64,000 nucleotides of DNA from Flammeovirgaceae bacterium BBD 1991-12. Its GTDB lineage: Bacteria; Bacteroidota; Bacteroidia; Cytophagales; Cyclobacteriaceae. The position numbers were made by a program, and so were the translations under genes. The notes under the pieces were generated by a model, which worked only from the letters and a program-made list of their open reading frames with translations, was not told where the DNA came from and ran no database searches. Below, in pieces: positions 24,673-33,392 of the stretch (positions within the stretch are counted from its first letter, which is position 1; the number at the start of each line of letters is the position of its first letter). The stretch spans positions 1 to 64,000 of the forward strand of contig LYSV01000001.1 in the NCBI GenBank assembly GCA_001657315.1, read 5' to 3'.

Positions 24673-24704
24673 AAATGTTAACCAACCAACGAACAAAATT
24701 CATT

Positions 24705-24738
24705 AGGTCTCTACACTTCTGACGAAATCCGGAGACCT
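24705..24738. other. inverted repeat beside the operon terminator
   Basis: AGGTCTC (24705-24711) and GAGACCT (24732-24738) are inverted copies around a 20-nt loop. The plus side continues into CTTTATTTC. It may be a secondary 3'-end stem; nothing else is seen in 24540..24819. Confidence 0.35.
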
Positions 24739-24819
24739 CTTTATTTCACTCTGTGAACAGGAAAGCCGCCATGTCCTCTGGCAGCTTCCTGTTTATCAAC
24801 TGCAATACAGCCTGTTCTT

Positions 24820-26286
24820 CTAATCCCGTGTCCAGCCGCTCGTCCAGTCGGTATCTCCGATCGCACCTACGTATGGAGCCGGGTCGAAAAAAGGATCCAA
24901 CGTGGAAGGATCAAAAGCGCTGTCAATTATGGCATCAGGGACAAAACTTCCGGATTCAATACCTTCGGCTGCACCTGGTGTACCGGTTTTGTCAATAACA
25001 TTTGAATAGGTAGTGGCTTCCGTTTCAAAGGGTAGCGGAATACTGTTGCCATCCCTTGTAGGTAAATTTGCAATTTGGAAGATATAACTATGGGCCACAA
25101 CATTATCTCCATCTATGCCAGTAATAACACCCTCAGGATCAAACCTGAAGCCATCATCGGGAAAGTCTGCCATAACTGAGTTGTAGAATTTGGTAGGGCC
25201 GGCATCATTCCTGATCCTAACAGGATCCGCACTACCGTCTTCAGACACCCCAGGGCCTATTATGGTGATGTTGGATAAGGTTATATTGGCATCATCCCTG
25301 GATTCCAGCTCTCTTACGGCGCCATCCTTGGAGGGGAATTCCGAATTCTCAAGGACAAAAAATTGTCCAAAACCAGTATAATCCGTATCACCGTTATCGT
25401 ACTCGATGCTGATCCCTGTATTGTTTGTAAAAACCATGTGCTTTAAGTTTACCGTTCCTCCCCGCAACTCCATACCCAACCGCGCACTTTCATAGATCTG
25501 AACAAATTCTATTTCTGTACTCTCATCCACATCGTCCATTCGCAAAGCCACCTCTTTGGCGCCGCCATACTCGATCCTTACATAGCGCAGTGTGCCTGAG
25601 CTTATACCGTCGCTTCCATTGATCTTTATACGTCCCCATTGACCGGCCTCACCCGATCCGGAGAGGGCCTTGTCAGACGTAAATACGACAGGCCTTTCCG
25701 AAGTACCCGTGGCAACCAATTGTGCTCCCGCTTCTATCTCAATATCTAAAAAATCCCCGGTTGTGGCCGTGTCAGAGCTAAAAACAACATTAGTGAATGC
25801 AGGAATGGTCAGTGTTGCGCCATTTGTTACTGTAATATTTTCAGTTATCAAATAATTGAAGGAAGAATCCAATTTAGTGTCGGTGTCTACTATAGCTGAC
25901 GGAAATGGAACAGTCGCCTTTATCACACTAATAACGTATTCTCTTTCCAACGTTCTTCCCAGTTCATCATTAATAACTACAGGTATTACCAAATCCTCTT
26001 CTACAACTGCTGTCGCTGGAACAGTAAAATCAAAGAACACCTGCTGTTCTTCACTGCTGGCCTCAAAAGCACTCACATCAGCCCCACCTACCTGTATCGA
26101 TTGAATGGAAGCTCCTGTCCTGAGTGTAAACTCTATTCTCACTACTTCATCACGTTCCGCAGCGGATCGTCCTCCATCGTCGAAGACCAGACTGGATCTT
26201 AGTGGCTCGAAATCGCTTCTATCATCTTCAATACATGAAAAAGCCGTTAATATTATCAATGAAAATACAATCTTTCTCATAACCAT
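24820..26286 (-). CDS. lipoprotein with parallel beta-helix domain
   Basis: A 488-residue lipoprotein: signal MVMRKIVFSLIILTAFSC with lipobox TAFSC. Residues ~35-130 are a beta-sandwich-like region (FTLRTGASIQSIQVGG, VVIPVVINDELGR); ~150-400 repeat short strands ending in asparagine or aspartate turns (TLRYVRIEYGGAKEVALRMD, TVNLKHMVFTNNTGISIEYD, ANITLSNITIIGPGVS), a right-handed beta-helix. The C-terminus APYVGAIGDTDWTSGWTRD is a family-typical ending for Bacteroidota surface lipoproteins. It probably binds or cleaves a polysaccharide outside the cell. Its ATG overlaps the stop of the preceding gene (TAATG), so it is translationally coupled. It is the last gene of the operon. Confidence 0.8.
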   Translation of the reverse strand: MVMRKIVFSLIILTAFSCIEDDRSDFEPLRSSLVFDDGGRSAAERDEVVRIEFTLRTGASIQSIQVGGADVSAFEASSEEQQVFFDFTVPATAVVEEDLVIPVVINDELGRTLEREYVISVIKATVPFPSAIVDTDTKLDSSFNYLITENITVTNGATLTIPAFTNVVFSSDTATTGDFLDIEIEAGAQLVATGTSERPVVFTSDKALSGSGEAGQWGRIKINGSDGISSGTLRYVRIEYGGAKEVALRMDDVDESTEIEFVQIYESARLGMELRGGTVNLKHMVFTNNTGISIEYDNGDTDYTGFGQFFVLENSEFPSKDGAVRELESRDDANITLSNITIIGPGVSEDGSADPVRIRNDAGPTKFYNSVMADFPDDGFRFDPEGVITGIDGDNVVAHSYIFQIANLPTRDGNSIPLPFETEATTYSNVIDKTGTPGAAEGIESGSFVPDAIIDSAFDPSTLDPFFDPAPYVGAIGDTDWTSGWTRD

Positions 26287-26747
26287 TAATTTTGTTCTAC
26301 AGGAGTTAGATTAAAAAGATAGCCACCATCAATACCCTGGGTCCTGCCAATAGTATTGTTGTTTAAGACAAAGCTCAAATCGAGCTGTTGACCATCAAAT
26401 GTAAGCGTGGCTCTAACTTCCACTCCATCCATTAAAAGAAGATCGGGATTATTATCCGGAAATTCCCAATTTCCACCAGGGCCAAACGCCGGATCGCCAT
26501 CTGTGGTGGTCCAGGTTCCGTTTTCGTTGAATGTAATGGTGAAATCAGAAAAGTCCAGTAAAGTGACATCAACATCCTGATAAGTGACTTTGGAAGCTTC
26601 CCACGTCCTTGATAATCGTGCTATTCGTTCCGTTTCGGCTAAAGAACCTCCGCCATCATCATAGCTATCACAAGCGACCCAAATGATCATTACGGACAGA
26701 CACAGGATCGTACTTTTTATACTATTTTGCATGATATTCAATTTCAT
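26286..26747 (-). CDS. small lipocalin-like lipoprotein (DUF5004-like)
   Basis: A 153-residue lipoprotein (signal ending IIWVACDS). The mature part starts with LSRTWEASKVTYQDVDV, then FTITFNENGTWTTTDGDP and GGNWEFPDNNPDLLLMDG, matching the calycin/lipocalin-like layout of DUF5004-type Bacteroidota lipoproteins. No enzymatic motif. Start and stop codons overlap both neighbours (ATGA with the beta-helix gene upstream, TAATG with the lipoprotein downstream), showing that the three are made together. Confidence 0.75.
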   Translation of the reverse strand: MKLNIMQNSIKSTILCLSVMIIWVACDSYDDGGGSLAETERIARLSRTWEASKVTYQDVDVTLLDFSDFTITFNENGTWTTTDGDPAFGPGGNWEFPDNNPDLLLMDGVEVRATLTFDGQQLDLSFVLNNNTIGRTQGIDGGYLFNLTPVEQN

Positions 26748-28318
26748 CGTTTAACAACTCTGGTGAGGTGAAGCTCATTATTCAGATCACTCACGTACAA
26801 CATGTAAAAGCCTGCAGGCTGTTCGACCAGGGAAGTTGATACCTGGTTGGCCTGAAGCGTAACGTCTTCAATGGTTCTACCCATAACATCAAGCAACCGA
26901 TAACCTTTGATCAGCCGGTTGTCTTTGAACCTCACACGAACAAGGTCACGAGTAGGATTGGGAAATACGGTTAATGCACTCTTGATAAGGTCTTCATTAC
27001 CTGTTACTATATTAAATGCCTCGAGAGGCCAGCGTGAATCCCCTACCGGGCCACCAGTGGAGCTGTATGTGGCGGCACCGTCTGTTGGCAGATAGCTAAA
27101 ATTGTATGGAAACTCCCAGGGAAAGGTCAATGTTTCGCTGATCACCCCAAAGAAAGGTGTTTCCAGGAAATTCCAGTTCGGAGCTGTTCCGTTGTCCAGA
27201 TTACGTTCACCAGTTAATGATAGCAGCTGGTCCTCTATCATACCCTTCAGGGTATTTTCCGGTAAAACTGCCGGATCCTTGAAGGTTACTGGCCCTGTGC
27301 CCGTCATGTCATTGACCAATACCAATGAATCAATTCCCGTAGCAGCAGTCAGGTCGCTGTCATAAAATGGTAATGGCGTCAGGGTAAGCGTGTCCGTTGT
27401 CCATGCTGCAATGACATCAGGAGTGTAATAGAACCAGTTATTGGACACCGTGGCTGTCTGAGTGGTAGAAACTCCTGCATCACTCAACAAACCTGCATTA
27501 CCATCACTCAATGCATCCAGTCCGATCACAGAACCTCCACGACTTGTACCTATGAAACCGGCATTAACCAGTAGGTTATCTACAAATTCCACCTCAATCG
27601 CCTCACCAAAATCCGCTACTATCTGGCCGAAATTCATTATTGTATTATTACGCATAGACACAGACAGAACATAACGCCCCCCGGTAACCCGCATCATACG
27701 TGACGTTACATTGAAAAGAGTATTGTTATGCATCACCAGTGTATCTCCGTTCGTTCTGAAATCAATCACCCTTCCATTGTTTGGCACGAAAGTTCTTCCA
27801 CTATGACTAACAATGCAGTTGGTCATATATACCTTCCCCGCCCTATTATCAAATCTGACCACCGACTGGGCATCACCATCAAACCAGCAATCGTCCAGAT
27901 CGACACGGACGGAATCAGCCGTAACTCTCATAATTCGTTCGATAAATGATGCCTGATCATCCACACTGGTGACATACAACCCACGTAATTCAATATCATC
28001 CTGAACCGTAAAAGGGCGGAAAGATTCGCCTCCACGACCTACGGTTGGCTGTATAATAGGCCTTGAGCCCGGACCGTCTTCAGCTCTGATCCTTAGCTTA
28101 AAATTATTGTTGATAATCTCACCAGTGGTTTTGTAAACAGCGTTACGCCTGAGAACATAAACTCTGTTGGGGTTTCTTGCACCCGTCTCCGAAGTATCAC
28201 CGGCAATGATATCATTTAGGATACCTCGAGCAGAAGGTTCTATGATCAGCTCATCCTGGGCCTGAACAACGGAAGAACCGATAAGTATGATCACTATTGA
28301 GTAAAGTATATTTTTCAT
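26744..28318 (-). CDS. T9SS-sorted beta-helix protein
   Basis: A 524-residue secreted protein: signal MKNILYSIVIILIGSSVVQAQ; ~30-330 is a parallel beta-helix (VRVDLDDCWFDGDAQSVVRFDN, KVYMTNCIVSH, DTLVMHNNTLFNV, SVSMRNNTIMNFG) like polysaccharide lyases of the PL6/chondroitinase B fold and DUF4957/DUF5123 proteins; ~440-524 is a type A T9SS sorting domain (LTVFPNPTRDLVRVRF, YRLLDVMGRTI, QPAGFYMLYVSD, HLTRVVKR). It should be exported across the outer membrane and anchored on the surface. No catalytic lysine/arginine pair of PL6 can be assigned by eye, so binding or lyase activity stays open. It is 12 nt downstream of the receptor. Confidence 0.85.
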   Translation of the reverse strand: MKNILYSIVIILIGSSVVQAQDELIIEPSARGILNDIIAGDTSETGARNPNRVYVLRRNAVYKTTGEIINNNFKLRIRAEDGPGSRPIIQPTVGRGGESFRPFTVQDDIELRGLYVTSVDDQASFIERIMRVTADSVRVDLDDCWFDGDAQSVVRFDNRAGKVYMTNCIVSHSGRTFVPNNGRVIDFRTNGDTLVMHNNTLFNVTSRMMRVTGGRYVLSVSMRNNTIMNFGQIVADFGEAIEVEFVDNLLVNAGFIGTSRGGSVIGLDALSDGNAGLLSDAGVSTTQTATVSNNWFYYTPDVIAAWTTDTLTLTPLPFYDSDLTAATGIDSLVLVNDMTGTGPVTFKDPAVLPENTLKGMIEDQLLSLTGERNLDNGTAPNWNFLETPFFGVISETLTFPWEFPYNFSYLPTDGAATYSSTGGPVGDSRWPLEAFNIVTGNEDLIKSALTVFPNPTRDLVRVRFKDNRLIKGYRLLDVMGRTIEDVTLQANQVSTSLVEQPAGFYMLYVSDLNNELHLTRVVKR

Positions 28319-28330
28319 CTGTATTCTCCG

Positions 28331-31207
28331 TTATTTATTAAATGTATATCTTAACCCCAGGTCCATCGTAAATCCATAGTTCTCGCGCAAGGACTCCACA
28401 TTGAACTGATCTTCCAGGTCTTCCTGATTAGTGATGTTGTTAAAGTTGAAATAGACCTGAAAGTTATCTTTGAACTTCTGACTTACCGTAGCATCAATAC
28501 GAGTGAAGAATTGTGAAAAATTATCGAATTCTTCCCTGTTTCCCAGGTCTGTAAAAATGTCATCCTGGGTTATAAGCGATATCCTGCCAGAAAAACCTTT
28601 CTTTTCATAGCCTAAGGAGAAATTGGCCACAAAACTAGGCTGCCCTGGTATTCTACCATCCCTGGGAACCACAGCACTAAGTGCGTTATAAAAAGGATCA
28701 CCGGTATCTCCAAGATCTGCTGCAACAGGATATTCGGTATCAGTTTCGAGAAAAGTTCCGTTCATATTTAATACAATACCGTCAAAAGGAGCCGGAAGTG
28801 AGCGGAGGTTTACCTGAGCATCCAATTCAATACCACGGATAGTACTGATCCCTGTAGTATTGATGGGTGTATTTAACGTAAATCCATTGAAATTTGAATT
28901 CAGGTCCCGAATGACGGAGGTGGATTGAACGTCGATATTATCCAGTTCCTTGTAAAACGCTCCGACTGTGAAAAGCCCAAATTTATTGTATACCGAGAAG
29001 AAGATGTCATAGTTCCATGAAGTCATGTGCTGTAGATTGGGGTTACCCTCACTGACAATCGATTCAAAGGCCTGAAGGCTCCTCCAGGGAACAAGGTTTT
29101 GGTAATTGGGCCTGGCCAGTGACTTGGTTACTGCCGCCCGAATGTCGAACCAGTCATTAACTTTGTATTTTAGGTTCAGCATGGGCAAAAGTTCTGCATA
29201 CCATACATTATTGGTCCTTTCAATGAGTGCAACTTCCCCTTGCTGATCTTCCTCGTCATCAGCTGAGGCAGTACTCGTTTCAAAACCAGTATAATCACCG
29301 TTAAAATATTCAAGTCTTACACCACCCAGCACGGTAAACTTTGGGGAGTTGGCCTCTGCCATGATATAACCTGCACTAATGGATTCCTCTGCAACGTAAT
29401 CCTGATTGTCGATAAGGTCGCGTCTGGCGAGAAAATCATCAGCAAACAGCGAAGCAAAACGGTTCGCCTCGTTCTGACTTAACACCGGGCCAAAGTCCAC
29501 ATCACCATCCAGAAAGTCACTGGGTGATTCTCTTCGTTCGATAAAATCAGACATTCCTATCTCATTCGGTGATGCAGTAGAGCGGGTATATTCATCCGGA
29601 AACTGCGAGATCAATTGAGCACGTCCGTTAAAAGGGCCGTTGCCATTGTCCCTGAATTCTGCAGCATCTCTGCTCCTGTCAAAAAACCGGTGCTTACCAC
29701 CTATCTTGACGTAACCTGAAAATGCACCGCCGAGCTGTAGGTTCTTTTTCAGGTCAAAGTTGGCTGTGTAGATCTCTTCGATGGTCTCATCCGCTCGTAA
29801 CCGGGCACCTCCCTGCCTTAGAAAAGCTCCGTCAAAGTCATTCCTTGCCAGACCTTCTATAATGCCCCTCGCCTCGTTAGGATCTATATTGCCAGGTACT
29901 GCATCAAAAGCACTCTCTTCCCTGAAGCCCAGAAAAAAGGAATAAGGTGTTTCTATCTGTGAGCGGGAAAACGATGTTCTCCAATCCAACGTCCATGATT
30001 TGTCAAAGAGAACGTGTTCACCACTGATGAAGTTGGAAGTGACCAACGTTTCTTCCTCTTGGTCTCTTATGTCATAATTGGTACGGGATTGCTCAATATC
30101 AAAGGTTCTTCTTCTCCTCAGCTCATCGTCCAATCTTTGGTTAAGGGACAAGTTCAACAGTATATTGCTCGAAGGACTAAACCTGTAGTCAATAGCCAAA
30201 CTACCACCGAAACGTTGACGGATCACTTCATTTAACTCCGTTGACGATTGAAATAACTGGAACGATGAAATGTCGATATCCCTCAGGTCGTAAGAATTAG
30301 ATAATGTTTCCGAAGTACGGTCTGCACGCTGATAATTACCAGTTCCCAGTACCCCTAATTTATCATTCATGAATCTATTACTGACACTGAAACTTCCACG
30401 ATACTGTCCGAACTCTTCTACAACACTGTTGTACCCGTATTGAGCTCTTGCATCCACCTGCAATCCGCTGGACGCCCTTTTTGGAGAGAAATTGATGGAA
30501 CCACCCACCGCATCACCATCCATATCCGGTCGAAGAGATTTGTAAACTTCAATACCCTCCAACTGTTCAGGAGAAAGAAAACTCAAGTCCACTGAGCGAT
30601 CCACCGCATCGGTAGATGGCAGCCTTTCACCATTATAGGTAATGTTGTTAAATCTGGGTGAGAGGCCTCGTACTACTACTTTTTGTCCTTCCCCTCCATC
30701 CCGTTGAATCGAAATACCCGGAAGTCTACCAACCGATTCGGCAGCGTTTTGATCCGGCAACGACTGTATTCTGTCCTTTGAAACTACGTTTACAATGGTG
30801 TTGGAATTGATCTGTTGATTGATGGCAGCCATCTGACCCACCATTTGACTGGTGATCACAATTTCCTGCATGGTCAAAACGTCTGGCTCAAGGCCTACAT
30901 TTAACTCCACCAGGGTTCCAACCTCCACGTCTACCTCCATCTGTTTAATAGCATATCCTAAAAAGCTTATTTCCAATGTTTGCCTTCCTTCAGGAATACT
31001 CAACAGATAATCTCCGTAAAGATCTGTAACCGCACCAGTGGACGTGCCCGCCAACCTGACTGTGGCGCCAGGAAGTGCTTCTCCCGTCTGCGAATCAGTG
31101 ATACGGCCGGTTACCCCTCCCGCTGACTGAGCAAACGTTTGCAGCACCTGCAAAAAGAACATGGTGGTTAGCACGCATGTCAGATAAGTACGTAAAAGTT
31201 TGTTCAT
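28331..31207 (-). CDS. TonB-dependent receptor with carboxypeptidase-like N-terminal domain
   Basis: A 958-residue outer-membrane transporter. Signal peptide ends QTFAQ; ~30-110 is a CarboxypepD_reg-like domain (GRITDSQTGEALPGATVRL, YGDYLLSIPEG); ~125-235 is the plug (IVNVVSKDRIQSLPDQNAA, GRLPGISIQRDGGEGQKVVVRG); the rest is the barrel, ending YGFTMDLGLRYTFNK with a TonB-receptor C-terminal strand. The plug resembles the TIGR01782 group often used for oligosaccharides. There is no STN signalling domain and no SusD-like partner gene. It lies 18 nt downstream of the mini anti-sigma gene and is the transport core of the operon. Confidence 0.93.
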   Translation of the reverse strand: MNKLLRTYLTCVLTTMFFLQVLQTFAQSAGGVTGRITDSQTGEALPGATVRLAGTSTGAVTDLYGDYLLSIPEGRQTLEISFLGYAIKQMEVDVEVGTLVELNVGLEPDVLTMQEIVITSQMVGQMAAINQQINSNTIVNVVSKDRIQSLPDQNAAESVGRLPGISIQRDGGEGQKVVVRGLSPRFNNITYNGERLPSTDAVDRSVDLSFLSPEQLEGIEVYKSLRPDMDGDAVGGSINFSPKRASSGLQVDARAQYGYNSVVEEFGQYRGSFSVSNRFMNDKLGVLGTGNYQRADRTSETLSNSYDLRDIDISSFQLFQSSTELNEVIRQRFGGSLAIDYRFSPSSNILLNLSLNQRLDDELRRRRTFDIEQSRTNYDIRDQEEETLVTSNFISGEHVLFDKSWTLDWRTSFSRSQIETPYSFFLGFREESAFDAVPGNIDPNEARGIIEGLARNDFDGAFLRQGGARLRADETIEEIYTANFDLKKNLQLGGAFSGYVKIGGKHRFFDRSRDAAEFRDNGNGPFNGRAQLISQFPDEYTRSTASPNEIGMSDFIERRESPSDFLDGDVDFGPVLSQNEANRFASLFADDFLARRDLIDNQDYVAEESISAGYIMAEANSPKFTVLGGVRLEYFNGDYTGFETSTASADDEEDQQGEVALIERTNNVWYAELLPMLNLKYKVNDWFDIRAAVTKSLARPNYQNLVPWRSLQAFESIVSEGNPNLQHMTSWNYDIFFSVYNKFGLFTVGAFYKELDNIDVQSTSVIRDLNSNFNGFTLNTPINTTGISTIRGIELDAQVNLRSLPAPFDGIVLNMNGTFLETDTEYPVAADLGDTGDPFYNALSAVVPRDGRIPGQPSFVANFSLGYEKKGFSGRISLITQDDIFTDLGNREEFDNFSQFFTRIDATVSQKFKDNFQVYFNFNNITNQEDLEDQFNVESLRENYGFTMDLGLRYTFNK

Positions 31208-31225
31208 ATTACTTCATGGTTAAAA

Positions 31226-31480
31226 TTAAATTAAGTTATCCTTGTTCATTCTATCTGTCAGTTTTAAGAATGATTTATTTAAATTCATACTATTCAAAGC
31301 AGTAGCATCATATATTTTCACTAATTGATTTAAGAGCTTTTTGTTTTCATTATCCAGTAACAAGTTCCTGATACAGGCAAGCTCTTCGTGATTGCACTCA
31401 CCGGAGATGTATTTAGCCAACAGATCCCAGTCTATTTCCGCCATGATCCTTGTATTCATCATTGATGCTATGACGAACAC
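31226..31480 (-). CDS. FecR-like anti-sigma domain only, truncated anti-sigma factor
   Basis: An 84-residue product from GTG 31480, or 72 residues from ATG 31444 (MAEIDWDLLAKYISGEC, the better start). The sequence matches only the N-terminal cytoplasmic sigma-binding part of FecR proteins (DWDLLAKYISGECNHEELACIRNLL, then LVKIYDA and FLKLTDRMNK), ending exactly where the membrane helix and periplasmic FecR domain would begin. No frameshifted continuation exists: the receptor starts 18 nt later. It lies between the ECF sigma gene (stop 15 nt upstream) and the receptor gene, the normal FecR position. It may be a soluble inhibitor of the sigma factor or a decayed FecR. Confidence 0.6.
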   Translation of the reverse strand: MFVIASMMNTRIMAEIDWDLLAKYISGECNHEELACIRNLLLDNENKKLLNQLVKIYDATALNSMNLNKSFLKLTDRMNKDNLI

Positions 31481-31494
31481 CCATATGGCTACCC

Positions 31495-32085
31495 CTACAC
31501 ATTTACATACTCGCTAAGTTCCTGTCTCAGAAACTTTAAGGCACGCCCCATCTGTGTTTCCACGGTTTTGATGGATATACCAAGGGTATCAGCTATCTCC
31601 TTATACTTCAGCCCGTTATCCCGGCTCATCCTGAAAACCTTTCTGCGATCCCTCGGCAAGGCCTCTATGGCAGATTCGATCTTTTGATGAAGCTCCTCTC
31701 CCACTGTGTATTGCAGCGGCGTAGCTGAGGAGCAGTCAAAATCTATCAAAACAGAATCATCACACTGATCTACCCTGCTCTTGGCCCTGAGTTGATCAAG
31801 GCACTTATTTCTAACAGAGGTGAACAGGTAGGACTGAAGAGAAGTGGTCACGGATATGGACTCCCTTTTCTTCCATAACTTATAGAATACTTCACTGACC
31901 ATATCATTGGCCAGCTCAGGGCATTTCATGTACCGGTAGGCATAGTGGGTAAGTATATAATAGAACCGCCTGTACAATTTTTCAAAGGCCAGGTAGTCCC
32001 CTGTCTCCTTGATGATCTCAAATAGTTCTTCGTTGGTTAAATCGTCAGTTTTAATGCCTTCCGGAAGTATTTGAGCCTGTATCAT
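31495..32085 (-). CDS. ECF RNA polymerase sigma factor, FecI-like (sigma-70 family)
   Basis: A 196-residue ECF sigma factor. Region 2 is FEKLYRRFYYILTHYAYRYMKCPELANDMVSEVFYKLWKKRE, containing the core-binding and minus-10 recognition helices; region 4 is ALPRDRRKVFRMSRDNGLKYKEIADTLGISIKTVETQMGRAL, with the HTH for the minus-35 element. It heads the minus-strand operon with an anti-sigma-like gene and a TonB receptor, the standard Bacteroidota layout for substrate-induced glycan uptake; its target is probably its own downstream operon. Confidence 0.95.
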   Translation of the reverse strand: MIQAQILPEGIKTDDLTNEELFEIIKETGDYLAFEKLYRRFYYILTHYAYRYMKCPELANDMVSEVFYKLWKKRESISVTTSLQSYLFTSVRNKCLDQLRAKSRVDQCDDSVLIDFDCSSATPLQYTVGEELHQKIESAIEALPRDRRKVFRMSRDNGLKYKEIADTLGISIKTVETQMGRALKFLRQELSEYVNV

Positions 32086-32196
32086 AACGGTTTAGGATTT
32101 GATATTGAAGATGTTGTGATCACTATTCTAAATAAAAAATTGATTTTTTCACATGATTTATTTGGAAATGTGGGAATTTTTTTTATGGGACCGTTC

Positions 32197-32212
32197 CCGG
32201 GATCGATCCCGG
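32197..32212. promoter_or_regulatory. 16-bp perfect palindrome in the divergent promoter region
   Basis: CCGGGATCGATCCCGG is self-complementary and lies 112 nt upstream of the sigma-factor ATG and 89 nt before the LacI-type regulator gene. An AT-rich background surrounds it (TTTTTTTTATGGG before, AAAAAAAT after), so its G+C content stands out. It is not followed by a T-run on either strand, so a terminator is unlikely; it looks like a binding site. Confidence 0.45.
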
Positions 32213-32226
32213 AAAAAAATATCATC

Positions 32227-32240
32227 CGAAATCGTTTGCA
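32227..32240. promoter_or_regulatory. candidate LacI-family operator
   Basis: CGAAATCGTTTGCA matches the general LacI/CcpA pattern TGWAANCGNTNWCA at 12 of 14 positions, with the characteristic central CG. It lies 61 nt before the LacI-family gene it may autoregulate. The two halves are only partly symmetric, so the call is weak. Confidence 0.35.
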
Positions 32241-32253
32241 ACGCGCTGACACA

Positions 32254-32284
32254 TTGATTTTTGAAAAGCTCTTAAGTATCTTTT
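32254..32284 (+). promoter_or_regulatory. candidate promoter of the LacI-family gene
   Basis: TTG at 32254-32256, a 20-nt spacer and TATCTTTT at 32277-32284 (one base from TAnnTTTG) fit Bacteroidota minus-33/minus-7 spacing. The ATG follows 17 nt later. Confidence 0.45.
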
Positions 32285-32300
32285 CCCCGAATAACCAATT

Positions 32301-33326
32301 ATGCCGGGACGAAGAGTAACCATAAAAGACCTTGCCCATCGACTAAACCTGTCTACTTCCACGGTTTCCAGGGCCCTGGCAAATCACTCAGATGTCAGCG
32401 AGGACACCCGGCGTCTGGTTACCCAGCTGGCTACGGAGCTGGACTATCATCCGGACCCCAGTGCCGTACACCTGAAACAAAGAAGAACCAACGTGATCGG
32501 ACTGATCATTCCCCGTATAGTCAATCAGTTTTTTTCAAAGGCATTAGGGGGCATTCAACAGGTGGTCAACGAGCATGGTTATACAATCATACTTTCGCAA
32601 TCCGCAGAATCACTGGACAGGGAAAAGAAAAATGTGGAGATCATGCTCAACAATCGTGTGGATGGTCTGATCGTTTCGTTGTCCAAGGAGACTGTTAATG
32701 TGAACCATTTCAACAAGGTGATCAATACAGAAACACCCATTATCTTTTTTGACCGCGTCAATGAGGACCTGAATACTTCCAAAGTGATCATAGATGACTA
32801 CGAGGCGTCCTACAAGGCAGTGGAGCATCTTGTAGAGCAGGGTTGCCAAAGAATTGCCAACGTCGCCGGGCCGGCCAATCTGTTCACCAGCAGAAAAAGA
32901 CTGGAAGGTTACAAGGATGCACTGCGGAATCACGGATTGCCTGTGGAGGAGGAGTTGATCGTATCTTCCTCCTATCAAAGTCCAAATGTGAGAAAATATA
33001 CTGATTACCTGCTTTCCCTTTCCTCACCTCCAGACGCAATTTTCGCTATTAATGATCCTTCAGCCATTGAGATGATGCATTATATCAAGGAAAAGGGACT
33101 AAGCATACCAAAGGATGTTGCCGTTGTAGGCTTCAACAATGAAAGTATTGATCCATTTCTGGACCCTCCCCTGTCCAGCGTAGAAAGTCCGGCAGAAGAA
33201 CTGGGCAAGTCAGCAGCTCAGCTACTGTTTAATCATATTCAGGACAACGACCTTCCTGCCAAATGTGAGGTGATCAAAAGCAAACTGGTGATCCGCGAAT
33301 CATCCCTGAAAAGTAAGTATATATGA
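32301..33326 (+). CDS. LacI-family transcriptional regulator
   Basis: A 341-residue repressor/activator. N-terminal HTH VTIKDLAHRLNLSTSTVSRALANH, hinge helix DPSAVHLKQRRTNVIGLIIP, then a periplasmic-binding-protein-like sensor domain (GIQQVVNEHGYTIILSQSAES, RVDGLIVSLSKE, PIIFFDRVNED, CQRIANVAGP, PDAIFAINDPSA, DVAVVGFNNESI) ending SKLVIRESS. Such proteins bind a sugar or nucleoside and control adjacent catabolic genes. It sits at the left border of the plus-strand glycan cluster and is the likely regulator of it; the inducer is unknown. Confidence 0.95.
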   Translation: MPGRRVTIKDLAHRLNLSTSTVSRALANHSDVSEDTRRLVTQLATELDYHPDPSAVHLKQRRTNVIGLIIPRIVNQFFSKALGGIQQVVNEHGYTIILSQSAESLDREKKNVEIMLNNRVDGLIVSLSKETVNVNHFNKVINTETPIIFFDRVNEDLNTSKVIIDDYEASYKAVEHLVEQGCQRIANVAGPANLFTSRKRLEGYKDALRNHGLPVEEELIVSSSYQSPNVRKYTDYLLSLSSPPDAIFAINDPSAIEMMHYIKEKGLSIPKDVAVVGFNNESIDPFLDPPLSSVESPAEELGKSAAQLLFNHIQDNDLPAKCEVIKSKLVIRESSLKSKYI

Positions 33327-33392
33327 CCCTTATCCTGTAAGGGGTATGGTCCGGCAACAGCGTCAATGTAGTAAATTAAACAGACTGCATTG

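Noticed and set aside
24753-24998. An 81-codon plus-strand open frame at the end of the beta-helix lipoprotein gene
   Set aside because: It lies mostly antisense to the lipoprotein's C-terminus, is rich in S/R and has no recognisable feature.
32141-32220. The CCGGGATCGATCCCGG stem as a transcription terminator
   Set aside because: Neither strand has a T-run directly after the stem; it is better read as a regulatory palindrome.
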